Assembly (NCBI GenBank): GCA_003833135.1
Contig: QZLH01000601.1
Span: 49,583-73,872 of the forward strand
From: Oehlia diaphana
Taxonomy: Eukaryota > Glomeromycota > Glomeromycetes > Glomerales > Glomeraceae
Length of the DNA: 24,290 nt
Direction of reading: 5' to 3'
A program made the position numbers and the translations under genes. A model generated the notes under the pieces. The model had not been told where the DNA came from. It searched no databases and worked only from the letters and a program-made list of their open reading frames with translations. Each line of letters begins with the position of its first letter. The stretch's first letter is position 1. This document shows, in pieces, positions 10,068 to 22,400 of this stretch.

Positions 10068-10855
10068 TATGAAATATGTAATGATTTAACGATTGAAATT
10101 CAAGAAATCTTCGACAATACTCTTTATTCTACTATTTTTCACTTGGTAATTACTATAAATAAATAAAAATAAAAATAAAAGCCGATGGTCGCACTAAATC
10201 TTTTGATTCGCTAATAATGCAAGATCCATTTTGCTTTATAAATCCGATTTAGCACTTATGATAATTTCAAGCTTAACCTATCTGTACAGTAGCACGAACT
10301 AGAAAACGTTTTTCGAAAAGTTCAATCGAACTAGGACATCACAACGTTGTGTATCAGGGAACATTGTTTCAGTTTTAAAAATACACACCAGATGTGTTTA
10401 GGTAACCTTAATTGTTTATAATGGTTTTAACTAATTGTTTAATTATGATATTGGTAAGAATGGCTGCAGATTCTGATCTTCCGAATCTTGTAAACTTTAC
10501 ACTTTATATCTATTAATATAGAAAGTAGATTAATAATATAAACTAATGATTTTACAAATATTAATCACAAAGGTAATTTACTAATATTTGATAAATACTT
10601 TTAGAGAGCGTTTTCGCAATAACAAACTGCAATATTTTAAAATTTCAAATTACAAAAATTCACGGATATATACAAATCAGAGAAAAAAAAAAAATAAAAA
10701 GGATATCGTACTGTGAGATAAAAAAAAAGTAACGAGAAATAAATTGAACTAACTCTAGATCTTTTGAAATGAATATTTGAATTATCATAGTATAAAGATT
10801 ACGCACGTTATTTTAAATTTCTAAAAACAAAGTTTAAGAGTTATGTATACAATTA
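10068..10855. other. Intergenic region between the PAK-like and RBM26-like genes
   Basis: It holds the 3' flank of the RBM26-like gene and the presumed promoter and leader of the PAK-like gene, possibly with an unrecognised first coding exon. A minus-strand ATG near 10211 opens only an 11-codon frame. I could not connect it to the kinase with confidence. Otherwise it is AT-rich and shows no gene. Confidence 0.45.
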
Positions 10856-13800
10856 TTATCGTTTCCAAGAACGCTCTCGTTCATCATCTTCATCATCGCC
10901 AGCTTGAAAATCTGTTGTAACATTAGTACGCGATGCTGATGCAGATTCAGTATCGACTGTTTGAGATTCTGTTACGGTAACAGCTGCTTCAGCAACATTA
11001 TCAGAAGCAGAAGCCGTTGTTGTTGTCACCTCCACAGGACGAGTAACAGGGCTTATTTCCGTATGCCACGTCAGTTGTACTTGGCCAACATCAGGAATAT
11101 TGGAACCTTTTACAAGTGCCTGAATAGTGTAGTGTAACAATTAGTTAATCCTCTAATATCAATATAAAAAACACATACAAGATTAATTATTACCTGTTCA
11201 GCATCTTTTCTATTTTTAAATTGTACAATTGCTGTTCGTGTTTCTTCTGCAGTTGTAAAAGTTTCAATTTCCCCAAATTGCTAAAATATTTATAAAAAAC
11301 GATTAAATTGTAATTCAAAACTAAATTTTATTTATTTAAAAAAGCAGCTTACTTGGAAATAATTTCGAAGATTATCAGTAGATCCCGTCGGGACCTCTTT
11401 TAGTAAAAGTTTTGTGGTACGATTATCTAGTTTGTAGGAACGCATGACACCACCACCACGAACTCGAGGCCAAAGCCCACGAGCTCTACCACGATAAAAG
11501 ACAGCGCGCCCGCGTCCACGGTACATAGCAGATTCGGCAAAACTATTTAAGCTAGCAGTCGATGTATTCGTCTAAATAGTTACATTACTATTAGCAAATC
11601 TAAATACTATTAAGCAAGTCCATATGAACACTCTTACTTACCTCAAGATTAGTAGTTTCAGTGCCTGCTTGTGTGTTTGTGGATGATGATGTTGCTGTCA
11701 CTGTTGCTGCTGAAGTTAATGGCTCATTTGCGGCACTATTTTCATTTATTTTGCTCAAAATATCAAGTTCCCTATCTAACTGTTCCCTTTCTTTTTCTTC
11801 CAATAGACTTTTTGGATGAATGTTCCCAGTCAAAGAAGGTTTTCGGACGGCTACATTCGTGTCTTTCTTAATATCTTCAGAAACTTTGCTCAAACTTTTA
11901 AGAACTTCCTCCCGATTTTTAGAATTTACATTTTTCTTTTTTGCAAGTTCCATCAATTTTTTTTGCTCTTCAATCTGCCTGTTGATCAATTGCTCTCTTT
12001 GTTTTTGAATCTCTAGCATTGCTTTGAGACTTTCTTTTTGTTTTTTGACTTTTTCTTCAGCTTCTTTCTTTTCAGCTGCACTAATTGTAGGTGAAAGATC
12101 CGTTTGAGTAACAGCAGGAAGTTCTGATTTTACGGGAGAAGCGGGTTGTTTTGTTACTGTAGAAGTTGAAGTCTGTGGTTCTTCTTTCTCTTTATGCCAA
12201 TATACTTTGACAAATCGATAATCAAAAATTGGTTCTGGAGAATTATAAGCCTTATAAGCTTCAGAACTATTACTGAACTGAATAATAGCTTTTAGATAAT
12301 TGATATCAATATTGATATTTGTAATGGTACCGAATTTTTTAAAGAATTCATTCACTTTGTCAAGATTACAGAATTCTTTCGGTATATTTTCAACAACCAA
12401 CGTCGCATTTTTGTTAGCACTAGTACCATATCTATTATTAGTATTAAATCCACCGCGACTTCCACGAGAACGACCGCGCCCTCTAAATGTAGTTCCTCTC
12501 GTAGCAGAGGAACCAACACTCGAATCTAAGAATTGTGGAACGCTGGGTGCCGATGTTAATGAGAGAGTTGGTTCAGTTACAACAGTCTCGGGAGATGATT
12601 GTGTTATTTCATTTTCCTTTGGCTCGATCACTGAAATCAAATCTTCAGGACGAGATAATGTGGCACGTTCTGGATCATAAGCATCTGCAGTTGGGGTCAT
12701 CGATCTTGATGTTTGACCGGCTAATTATTTCAAGAAGATTATTAAAAATGAAATTTATAAATCAAAAAAGAAAAAAAGAAAAGAAAAAAATATTTATTTA
12801 CAATATCCTGGATCAAGATCATATTGATTTCGAACGCCAGCAGTACTCATAAAATATGGTGGTCTCGAAGGAACACCAGCATTCATTATACCAACTGGTC
12901 CTGTTAATGGATTACCAGCCATTGGCGATATAATATCGAATGGCCTATTCAATGGAACGTCATCAACAACAATTCTATCTACACCGTGATCGAAAGGACA
13001 AAGATCGCCACGCATACAATATCCTTTTTCTTTGTTTAAATAAAAAATAATAAGTAAAATTACTTCAGATATAAACTGAAATATCATAAGTACTAACCAT
13101 CATAATCACGACAACGTTGACGTCTTCCAGGCCTAACATCAGAATACCCGGAACCACGGTTCACAACCATAGGGCCACTTCTACCACCTCCACGTTCGTT
13201 CAACCTCCTTCTCCTATCGTCAAAACGATCATTAACTGGAGTATTCATTCCATTATTGCTCCACTCATTACCCCACCGACCAGAACTTATGCTTGAACCC
13301 GGAGAACCAGACGATATAGAAGGAAAGTTTCTATTTAGCCGATTTTCTCTTTCAAAATCAGGACGTCGAACGCTACCCATTCCATTGTTAGAAACGTATC
13401 CGTTTCCACTACCAGATATAGGTTGACTAGTTCCTAATGAATTATTACGAGGAATTTTATTTGAACGAAATTCCTCTTCAGTTTCATCACGTCGCCTTTT
13501 GAAAGACCGATCATCTTGAAAATTATTATTATACTGAGATCCTCCTGATGCGGGACCAGTGGGAATACCTTCGCTACTACGAAATCTTTTATTTTTTGAG
13601 TCTCTATCGTCCTCTCGATTCGTGAAATTGGAAGATCGATCGGTATAACGACGATAATCATCTCGAATTTCGCCACTTCTCTCCCTGTGCTTGTAATTTC
13701 TATCGTCGTCATCATCCGATGCTTCGCTATCTTCTCTTTTCCGGACTCCAATCTTTGATGGTTGACTATCAACTTTTTCTGGTGTCAAATCCTGAGATTT

Positions 13801-14427
13801 TGTTGGCTTAACTTCAATTGAATTATTTGATGATGCGCTTGCATTTATAATTGGTTCCTGTTGTGATTGGGCTGTGGTTAATGCATCACTGAGATATTCT
13901 TGTGAACCTAAAGCATCAAACAATTTGTCAACGAAAGGTCCGGTTTCTATCAATTAAATAATAAATTTATAATTATTTTCAAATAATTAAGAAAGGAATG
14001 AATATAAATAATGAATAAGTGAATCAACAGACAAACTCGACTACACAGGCATAAAAATACTAGCGCACCCGAGCTAATTAAAAGAAATTGGTAAAATTGA
14101 TTAACAAACCTCCTCTTAGAAAATCGTCAAGCTGGTCTATACATAGTTGTTTTAGATCTTGATCAGGTTTGTCATGTTTTAAAAGAGCAATAACATAGTC
14201 GGCCAAAACCTTTGGATCTGCGTCGCAACTTTATAAAAAAAGAGAGTAAAGTTTATTAAAGTAAGCACAATTGAGTTGAACTCCCAAGCTGATCCTTTTA
14301 CAAAGTATTTAACAAATACGAAATGAAACATTAAAAAGCAAACAAAGGAAGATCAGTCGTACATTGGTTCCAAGTGGTGGCTAAGATATTTCTTTAAAGC
14401 TTTTGAAGATGTGTCGTCAAGTAACAT
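10856..14427 (-). CDS. RBM26/RBM27-type RNA-binding protein (PWI-like, CCCH zinc finger, two RRMs)
   Basis: Eight exons, in transcription order: 14427-14363, 14228-14110, 13946-13098, 13029-12802, 12720-11642, 11571-11353, 11280-11194, 11119-10856. They give 969 residues in one frame. The N-terminus carries HHLEPICDADPKVLADYV and LCIDQLDDFL, the PWI-like fold of RBM26/27. A charged Arg/Ser/Asp-rich segment follows. The CCCH finger (C-x8-C-x5-C-x3-H, CRDYDEKGYCMRGDLCPFDH) is near residue 340. RRM 1 starts at about 525 (ATLVVENIPKEF), a Lys/Glu-rich coiled coil lies at about 635-685, and an RGRGRA-type segment precedes RRM 2 (TTKLLLKEVPTGSTDNLRNY). RBM26/27 are subunits of the human PAXT nuclear-exosome targeting assembly and are related to fission yeast Rmn1 of MTREC. 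A nuclear RNA-surveillance role is therefore inferred. Confidence 0.9.
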
Positions 14428-14745
14428 GATTAAGTATACAGCTATTTCTCAAGTTCACAAAGGTGAGTTCTTGAGAAACTAAAATATTGATAATTTAAGA
14501 AGCAAAGTACGGTATCTGAAAGTCGGATGGATGGATATAACAGATAATGTACTTGAGCTAAAGGAAATAAGAAGGAACAAAAAAATTTCTTTTTAAAAAC
14601 TTGCTAATTTCTGCGGGTCCTTCCCAACTTTATTAGACCATAAGCCGTTTTGTTTAGTGATTAACTGCGATAGTATGATTGTCCAATCAAATTCTTATAA
14701 AAATATATTCAAATTAAAATAATTTCGAAGTATAACCATTCACAA
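14428..14745. other. Region between the RBM26-like gene and tRNA-Leu
   Basis: This holds the presumed promoter of the minus-strand RBM26-like gene. A CCAAT box (plus strand, 14683-14687) is the only recognisable motif. No gene is seen. Confidence 0.45.
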
Positions 14746-14829
14746 GCTGACGTGTCCGAGTGGTCCAAGGAGCCAGACTTAAGATCTGGTATGCGAAAGC
14801 ATGCGTGGGTTCAAACCCCACCGTCAGCA
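14746..14829 (+). tRNA. tRNA-Leu (anticodon UAA)
   Basis: An 84-nt class II tRNA folds fully. The acceptor stem is GCTGACG with CGTCAGC and the discriminator base is A. The anticodon stem CCAGA/TCTGG encloses the loop CTTAAGA with anticodon TAA. A long variable arm ATGCGAAAGCAT and the T arm GTGGG-TTCAAAC-CCCAC follow. The long variable arm and anticodon identify leucine. Internal promoters are visible as the A box around GTCCGAGTGG and the B box GGTTCAAACCC. There is no intron, and CCA is not encoded, as expected for a nuclear gene. Confidence 0.97.
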
Positions 14830-14844
14830 GTTCGAATAATAGTA

Positions 14845-14850
14845 TTTTTT
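14845..14850 (+). terminator. RNA polymerase III terminator of tRNA-Leu
   Basis: A run of six T residues starts 16 bases after the last tRNA base, with a second T run shortly after. This is the usual Pol III termination signal. Confidence 0.8.
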
Positions 14851-15349
14851 CCTTTTTGAATTTATGAAAAGCTTTATTTAGTTAGCAGTTAAATTTTATA
14901 ATTACTATTTTATTTTATTGCAAAAATGAACTTATTTTAAATAATACAGTAAATACATTTATTCATAACAGTTAAAAATACTAATATTAAATAGCAAAAA
15001 AAGATCTGCTCTTTTTTAATGCAAGCTTAAATATTAATATGTATTATAGTAAGTTATTTGTAAATTTTAGTAATTTTAATAAAGGATCTTGAATAAAAAT
15101 ATTAAAGATGAAAGAGAAAAATAAAAATTGTCCTTGAATTTATGAAAACTTTTTTAATATATTGTTATAATAAATACAAATACTAAGTGAAATTAATTTT
15201 TTTTTACGTTTCTCATAAAACACATTGTATTGAAAAGGGTATGATATAATACTTTTGTTTCTTATACGCTAATTGACTTTCTTTAATGCATTGAAATTTT
15301 TTTCTTAAATTGTAATTTTGTTTTTTTCTTTACCTTTGATAAACAATGA
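14851..15349. other. AT-rich intergenic region
   Basis: Lies between the tRNA terminator and the 3' end of the PTC7-like gene. It contains only A/T-rich sequence and T runs. No gene or RNA structure is recognised. Confidence 0.5.
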
Positions 15350-17085
15350 TCATGAATTTGCGTGTACTAACGTCACTAGTACGGTAATGTCGTCTACTTT
15401 ACTATTAAATTGAAATAAAGCGAGGGATTAGAACTTGATAGAATTAAGACACCTAATTTAACACAAATAATTATCGTAAATGAAATCGTTCGAAAAGAAT
15501 ATTACAAATGAAGATTCCAATACAACAAACATTAATTGGCTAGCAGAAAGATGCCTCGGAAAGCTACGATGAATTAAATAACAAATTTCACATTATTTTT
15601 AAACAAACCTACGTACGCAATTTACCACAAAAAAATATTTATACTCTTCTTCATAGTTCCAACTTCTTGCTTGAATAATTTTTTTTTGTATTCAGAAGTA
15701 ACAAACAAAGAGGAAGACGTTTTGACTATGTTGGTAAATTGTAGCTTCCCGAGGCAACCTCTAAGAAATATTACCCGCCAAACCAGCAAACCTACAAAAA
15801 GAATCACAAAATATGCAAGCCCAACACAACCAAAAAATCTACTATAACAAAATCTTACCCTCCAATTCTAATTTCTCCATTTTGTTTTGCGCTTTGTGAA
15901 AAAGGACTAATTCTTCTTGGATCTAAGGAAAATCGTCTCGCTGTATCCGTCAATCTTCTTGAAAGTCTTCTAACATGAGTTCGAAGCTTTTCAAGGTCCT
16001 TTTCACGAACCATACCATCATGACCCATAACATCATGAAGCTCTCTATTCACAATTTCAACTGCTTCATCAGCAAATACATTATCGAAAAAGCCATCAGT
16101 AGCTAGCAGGATAACATCACCATCCTGAAGCTGATGACTAGTTTGTTGAGCATCGCTTGGCTTGTCTTTAAAATAGAGCTTTTGGTTAGGATAAGATTCA
16201 GGTACAATGGTTAATTGAAATGGACAATTAAAGAAATGTTGTTGTGATGGAGATTCGTATAATAGTGCACCATTACGAATTAAAATATAAGCTGAATCGC
16301 CCAAAGTAGCTGCATTAAGGATTCCTGAAGATTTGGATAGTGAAAGAATACAGGCCGTTGAACTTCCTAAAATTAAGAAATAATTAAATATTTAAATTCA
16401 TACATAAAATTAAATAAATAAAGCCACATCACCTGCTTTGACTTTTCCACTCTTGATCAAATTTTCGAACGCTCCACTTAGTATCTGTTTAGCATCTAAT
16501 ATGTCATCATAACCAGATGGAGCAATAAAAGGTGATAGATCTGGCGCATTATCTTTTGCTACGCTTGCAGCGTTATCCATTAATGCCCAAGAAAAATTTG
16601 CTGGATCTACACCCATCTTTTATATTTATTGTTAGGTTTACGTAAACATCAATAAAAAAAAAGGTACTATAGAACTTTTGAGGTACAATAAAACAAATAT
16701 AATATACCTGAGACCATCCACCAACGCCATCGGCTACTCCTAAGGCTACACCGTTATTTGTCCCAACATAGAAAAAAGCGTCCTCTCCCGCATCAACTTT
16801 ACCCGCTCTCATACGTTCTTTCCACCATGGGTGACCACCACCTGATATAGAATTTACAGTCTGTCGTTTTCTTTTGGGATGCCAAGACGCAGCTATCAAA
16901 TAAGTGAAACCTTTTGTAGTGGTCAAGGGTAGACCAGTAACCCGTAAAGGATTACTATAAACAGTCTTTATATAAATTTGCTGGTTAATAGCAAGTCGGA
17001 GGGTTTGGGAAGCACTAGAAAGGAGGCGGTTGGAAAGCGCAGGAAAAACTCCGGGACGATAAAAAGGTGATATAGAAGACGACAT
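15350..17085 (-). CDS. PTC7: PTC7-like PP2C protein phosphatase, mitochondrial
   Basis: Four exons (17085-16708, 16616-16433, 16366-15859, 15401-15350) give 373 residues. The protein is a metal-dependent PP2C Ser/Thr phosphatase of the PTC7/PPTC7 group, which in yeast and mammals acts in mitochondria on coenzyme Q biosynthesis and matrix proteins. The first 45 residues are Ser/Arg-rich and nearly free of acids, as in a mitochondrial presequence. Family hallmarks in order: GEDAFF, the metal-binding ADGVGGW, GVDPANFSWALM, KAGSSTACI, LGDSAY, LLATDGFFDNVF and the final KVDDITVLVTL. The last motif, with a metal-ligand Asp, lies alone in the 52-nt last exon behind a 457-nt intron, far longer than the others. 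The gene is divergent from Rab5. The start is the ATG that directly precedes the presequence. Confidence 0.92.
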
Positions 17086-17565
17086 TATAAACAAAAATTT
17101 GTTGAGTAGAAATTATTTAGGGTAAAGAAAAAAGAAAAAGTGGTTGGTGCTGCGATTGCAATTCTTTTTCAGGAGGGTTGGTTTCTATATATAAGGAGTT
17201 TGCTCGAACTGTTATTATATATTGAATAAATATGATATTAGTTAACCTTTTTTTTTTTTTTTTGTAGTTTTTTTTAGATCGAGCAAAACAAAAAATGGTT
17301 ATAAATATTCTTTGCGACGTTTTAGCCCTAAAGGCATTTATGTTTTTTTCAGATAAAAGAAGATGAAATGACTAATGACGATAGATATTGGTTTTAGCGC
17401 ACATGTATTGATGCCGAATGCCGCCGATTCAATATAATTCTATTATTCAATATAATCTACATTGTATAACCACCAAATGACTATTGGAAATATCATAGTA
17501 CACTTGTTTTTTATATATTATTTATTCTTTATATTATTCTTTTACATTTGATAAAATAATTTGTG
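17086..17565. promoter_or_regulatory. Divergent promoter region, PTC7-like / Rab5
   Basis: The 480 bases between the two start codons must hold both promoters. A 17-base T run near 17248-17265 and AT-rich sequence dominate. No clear TATA or CCAAT box could be assigned to either gene. Confidence 0.5.
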
Positions 17566-19070
17566 ATGTCAACCACAAATAACAGACAAAACGCTCAGGC
17601 TTCTGGAAAATTGTACCAATTCAAGCTTGTTTTATTAGGTATGGCAAATTTTCAGCAGACACAGTAGCTTACGATCGTAAGCATCAATTACCAAACCTTT
17701 CGCAGTTTTTTTGTTTTTGGCTTTTTGGCCTATATTGACGTACTTTCTTTTTTTTTGATTTTACTCTGTAACTCTATAGGCGAATCAGCAGTCGGTAAAT
17801 CAAGGTTGGTTTTTGTATTAGGGATATTCACGCGAGTATTTTCGTTGAATGAACTTCAACACGATAGAAACTATCTCATTTTCTTTATATACCCAGTTTT
17901 TATACCGTTTATATTCATACACTTTATATTGGAGATTTGGACGATATAGCATTTCAAGCTAAGATGTAATCGGAAAATACAAAGTTAATAATATTAATCA
18001 TTTGTGTTCTTTTTCATGTTTCAATTAGCTTGGTATTACGTTTTGTTAAAGACCAATTCGATGACTACAGGGAAAGTACTATTGGAGGTAAGATTTATAA
18101 TGACATATTCTTTATTTTTTAAAAAAGGTTTTATTTATTGTCTTATTTTATTTGTGCCGAAAGCTGCGTTTCTCACGCAGACAATTAGTTTAGATGATAA
18201 TACAACGGTAAAATTTGAAATCTGGTAATTTTAATATTTGTATTTATATCTCATACTCATGTGATTTGTTGCAAACGCTAATCAAAACGTTTACACGTTC
18301 GAATTTCCTTTTAGGGATACGGCAGGTCAAGAACGTTATAAGGTGTCATTTTTGGAGAAACGAGATTTCGTGTTTTTACGTGTATAAAAATGTTACAGTA
18401 TAAGTAATTTAACCAGAAATATTCTAATACGCGTTATAGAGCTTGGCGCCAATGTATTACAGAAATGCAAATTGTGCGGTAGTTGTATATGATATAACTC
18501 AACCTGTATGTATTATTAAATTTCACTTATTATTAATCATAATGTATACGATTAATCCGTATTATATAAATTATTGTTCAGTCTTCTCTGGATAAAGCGA
18601 AATCATGGGTAAAAGAATTGCAAAGACAAGCTGATCCGAATATTGTCATTGCACTTGCTGGTAATAAGAGTGATTTGAATGCTCGCCGGGCCATTGATTC
18701 TGAGGTAACTATATATTTAACTTGATAATAATATATTAATGATTTTAATTTACTAATTATTTTTACCTTAAAAAGGAGGCTCAGGCTTATGCGACAGATA
18801 CCGGTCTTTTGTTTTTTGAGACATCCGCAAAGACAGCTGTTAATGTTACCGAATTATTTACATCAATAGGTATGAATGTTAAATTTTTATTGATTTGGAT
18901 ATCTCTAAGCTTTGTTTCATGTGTACGATTTTTTTCTTTTATGCTTATTCAAAGCGAAGAAAATGCCACTTGAACAATTAGCTGCTAATTCACGCGGACG
19001 AAGTCCTGGCTTGAAACAAAGAGGAGTCGATTTGACAAGTCCTACACCAACTAATAACTGCTCATGTTAA
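17566..19070 (+). CDS. RAB5: Rab5-family small GTPase (Ypt5/Vps21 type)
   Basis: Nine exons (17566-17638, 17780-17804, 18029-18087, 18164-18224, 18315-18342, 18440-18505, 18582-18704, 18776-18869, 18955-19070) give 214 residues. The P-loop is GESAVGKS (25-32), the effector region [16 protein letters not shown], switch [11 protein letters not shown], then NKSD (132-135) and ETSAK (160-164). The SSLVLRFVK and [10 protein letters not shown] segments are specific to Rab5. The C-terminus NNCSC is a CxC geranylgeranylation signal. Rab5 controls early-endosome fusion and vacuolar sorting from the cytosolic face of endosomes. All G motifs are intact, so it should bind and hydrolyse GTP. Exons 2 (25 nt) and 5 (28 nt) are micro-exons and the first and third carry little more than one motif each. 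Confidence 0.96.
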
Positions 19071-19482
19071 TGAAATTTTCTTTGATACGACAGTCGTTAT
19101 CGTAGAGTGAACTTTGATTTGAGTTTTTTATTTTTTTTTTTTTTTTTTTTTTACTTTCTCTTGATTTTTCTGTTATATTTTCAACAATTATAATAAGTTT
19201 CATTTTTTTTTTTTAGATTGATTTATTTGACATTGTTCCTTATTATATATATATTTCATTCTTGCTTTATTGGATATAGTTTACTTGATTGTTTTTTAAG
19301 ATTAAGCTCTTAAAATATTATTCCTTGACATATATTATTTCTAAATCAAAACAACTGAGACAATCTTTAATTATAAAATTTTTTATATACAATGCAGCGC
19401 AAACAGGTCCTAATATTGCTAATACTGCTGTATTCTTGCAGTGATATAAATCATATAGTACACTTTAATATTTGACTAGTCA
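19071..19482. other. Convergent 3' intergenic region, Rab5 / kanadaptin
   Basis: The region has T runs, including about 22 T at 19130-19152, and AT-rich sequence suited to mRNA 3'-end formation. No gene is seen. Confidence 0.5.
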
Positions 19483-22400
19483 TTAGTATCCATACTTATC
19501 ATTCAAAGCTGTCCTGCCATCACCTTGTAGATGTAAACGAAAAAAATCAAAAAATTATTATTAAATGTAACGATGAAAGCTTTTTTAATAATTTGTACCT
19601 GTTTGATCCTTAGGTGGTTCCCAAGCCGTGGCCTCTTCAATTTCAAGTTCATTTAATTCTTCGGCTTTTCTTTGTTTTCTTTCATATTCTTGAGGTGTCA
19701 TCGGTATCATAGTTTTAATCCTCTTTTTCTTTTCATCATTAATTTCTTCCTTATCTGGAAGATTTTGTCTTTTTTGTGAGATTTCATTGTTTAAGGACTT
19801 CGATGGTAGTACAATTAGAGATTGATCATCATCATCAATATGTTCAACATTAATTGACACCGGAATTTTAAATTCATTTGATGATGAAATTGGTGTGTCC
19901 TGTTGTGTTTTTTCCTAAGAAATGTATAATGGAATTCATTACTTGATTTTTAAAGAAAGCAATTTATTTATGCACACGTACCACATTCACTTTAATTTTT
20001 GGCTCAACAATAGTCGCATTACTTGAAAAATTACCATAGTATTAGAATGTTTGGTATCATTCGAAAGATACTTGTAAAAACATACCTGTTTGCAATATTT
20101 GATTTTGAAGGGGATGGCGTCATCGAACTACTTTGCATGATATCAAGAGGTTTCGTAATTTCGATGAGCTTAGCGAGCCTTAAATCTTGCTAATAAGAGA
20201 CAAAATTTTACTATTAACAACTAATTAATGAATAATTACTATTTTTTTTTGTATATACTTTTAATAAGTCCCGTAGTGTAGCTTCCAAGTTTGTTACTGA
20301 TTCGTTATTTAAATCTTTATTTATTGTATTCATGTAAGAATCTAAATCATCTTCAGCTGTAATTATGGGGGATGACTTTTCTATTATTAAAATATTAGTA
20401 AATATAAAAAAAAATAGAGGTATAATATTATAATAAGCTGTAATTTTAGTTTAACAATAATACCAAATTCTTTAGCATTAGATATTTTGCTTTGAATTTC
20501 TTTGATTTTAATTGTAAGTTCCTCTCGTTGTCTTGTCAATGATTCATATGTTTCTACTTTTTGTGGTTGTATTTTACGTAACTTTGCACGTTCAGCTATG
20601 ATTAAAAATTTACAAAAAAACCCGTATTAATAACTTTTTCTGAATACGATATAGAAAAATTTTCAATTACCTTGTCCTGTTCGATCATAAAAACTATCAT
20701 AATCATCATCATTGTCATCATCGCCTAACAATTCGCGCATTCTTTTCTTCCTGGCAGCTATTCAAAAAAAGGTTTTAATAATAATAAATTTAATTAAAGA
20801 GGCGAGGGTAACACTACTGGTACATACAAGCTTCATCATGGCTTGCTCGCAAAAGGCCAAGCATATCAAGTTTCTCACAAGAATCTATGGCTGCTTGTCT
20901 TTCAGCATCCCTAAAAAAATTTTGTTTTGTCAACTAATCATTTTCCTCAAATAAGCTAATTATATAATAAACTATCACTAACTTTCTCTTTGAACCACTT
21001 CCCAAACCATAAACAGGGCCATATGCATCTTCAACATCTGGTAACCGGATTCTTTAGTAATTATAACTTGTTAGAATGAGAACACTGAAAATGGAAAACA
21101 TGATTTTTATCAATATAAACCTGGCAGTAAAGGTACGTGAGTGTCCCGGTCCTTCTTGCTCAATTTCGAATTCCATATCATAACCACGATTCTAAATAAA
21201 AAAATATAAGTAAATTATATTTCTCACTTCACGTGACTTTAGACATTTTCGTAAGTATGTCCTTAAAATAGACCGGGATTCAGGCTCATAGACGAAAACT
21301 TAAACAATTAAGGGTCTAGGATAAGAACTTAAACCCCGATTCAGAATAAATTTGCTCTTGTAAAAATCTATTTTCACATTATTCACGTTTTTTTGTGTGC
21401 AATGTACTAAATTTGTAAATACCTCAAGCCAATTTCTTAAAGCCTTTTTTGGATCTTTGTAATAATATGCAGTTTCGTCGCGTTTCCATAATTCTTTAGT
21501 GGCTGCTACATTCATCTCATTTTCATCTTCTGCATCCTCTGCAAAACCCCTAAGGTAGAATCCAACACAAAGTAAATCTAAGGTCTAAATAACATTTATC
21601 TTGAACGTTTATAATTCTTACTGACCAAGTAACACTGCTATTTTCTCCTACAGATTTTAATATAGGCTTAGAAATTTGTATAGGTTCCGGTTGTGGTTCT
21701 TCGGGTCCTAATAAAACATATGTCCGAGTGCTTTCTCCAAACTTCAACTGATCACCAACACGAAGTTTTGTAAAATGTCGAGATGGTATTCTCTGTTTGT
21801 TTATTATGGTTCCATGTGCACTATCCAAATCATATAAGAAAATCTCGCCTATTCGATTTTCATTATTATACAACAAATTCCATCAATTTACGAAAAATTT
21901 AATTTTTCAATAAAGAATTTTTACCTTTACTATTAAACTGAATAATAGCATGATATCTAGAAATAGACTGTAAATACACAAATTATTATAATTATGTTTT
22001 AAACAAAAAATCAATAAATTAAAATGTACCGGATGCTCCATTGCAATATCACAAATTGGCAAGCGCCCTGCATGTTTTAAATTCGAATTGTTACAAATGC
22101 CGGATGTTTTTTTCAAATTCACACTTGAACAAATCAAGACAATTTACATACCGAGTACAAGAAATTCTTTTGACGGAAAGTCTATAAATTCTAAACTAAT
22201 ACCATTCTTAATTATTTCAAAAGAACAGTTGATTTTTGGTAAATCACTCCATTCTGGTTTTTCATACGGAACCGGTGGAGGAATTGGTAGCTGCTGCTGT
22301 TGTTGCTGCTGCTGCTTTAGTTGTCGTTCTTTTACTAATAATTGGACCAAATCAAAGCCGATTAATTTTGAAAAAAGTGAGTTATTGCGAAGATTGAACC

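Noticed and set aside
10166..10215. Candidate first exon of the PAK-like gene beginning at the ATG near 10211
   Set aside because: The frame stops after 11 codons and no convincing donor and acceptor pair joins it in phase to the CRIB exon.
12300..12852. Two plus-strand open frames of 105 and 126 residues
   Set aside because: Both are antisense to the RRM 1 region of the RBM26-like gene, whose frame and domains are clear.
15622..15807. Hydrophobic minus-strand frame in the PTC7-like intron (ILFVGLLVWRVIFL), recalling the membrane-anchored yeast PTC7 isoform
   Set aside because: Reading on from the preceding exon reaches a stop codon at once (GGA GGG TAA), and the hydrophobic frame is out of phase, so intron retention cannot produce it.
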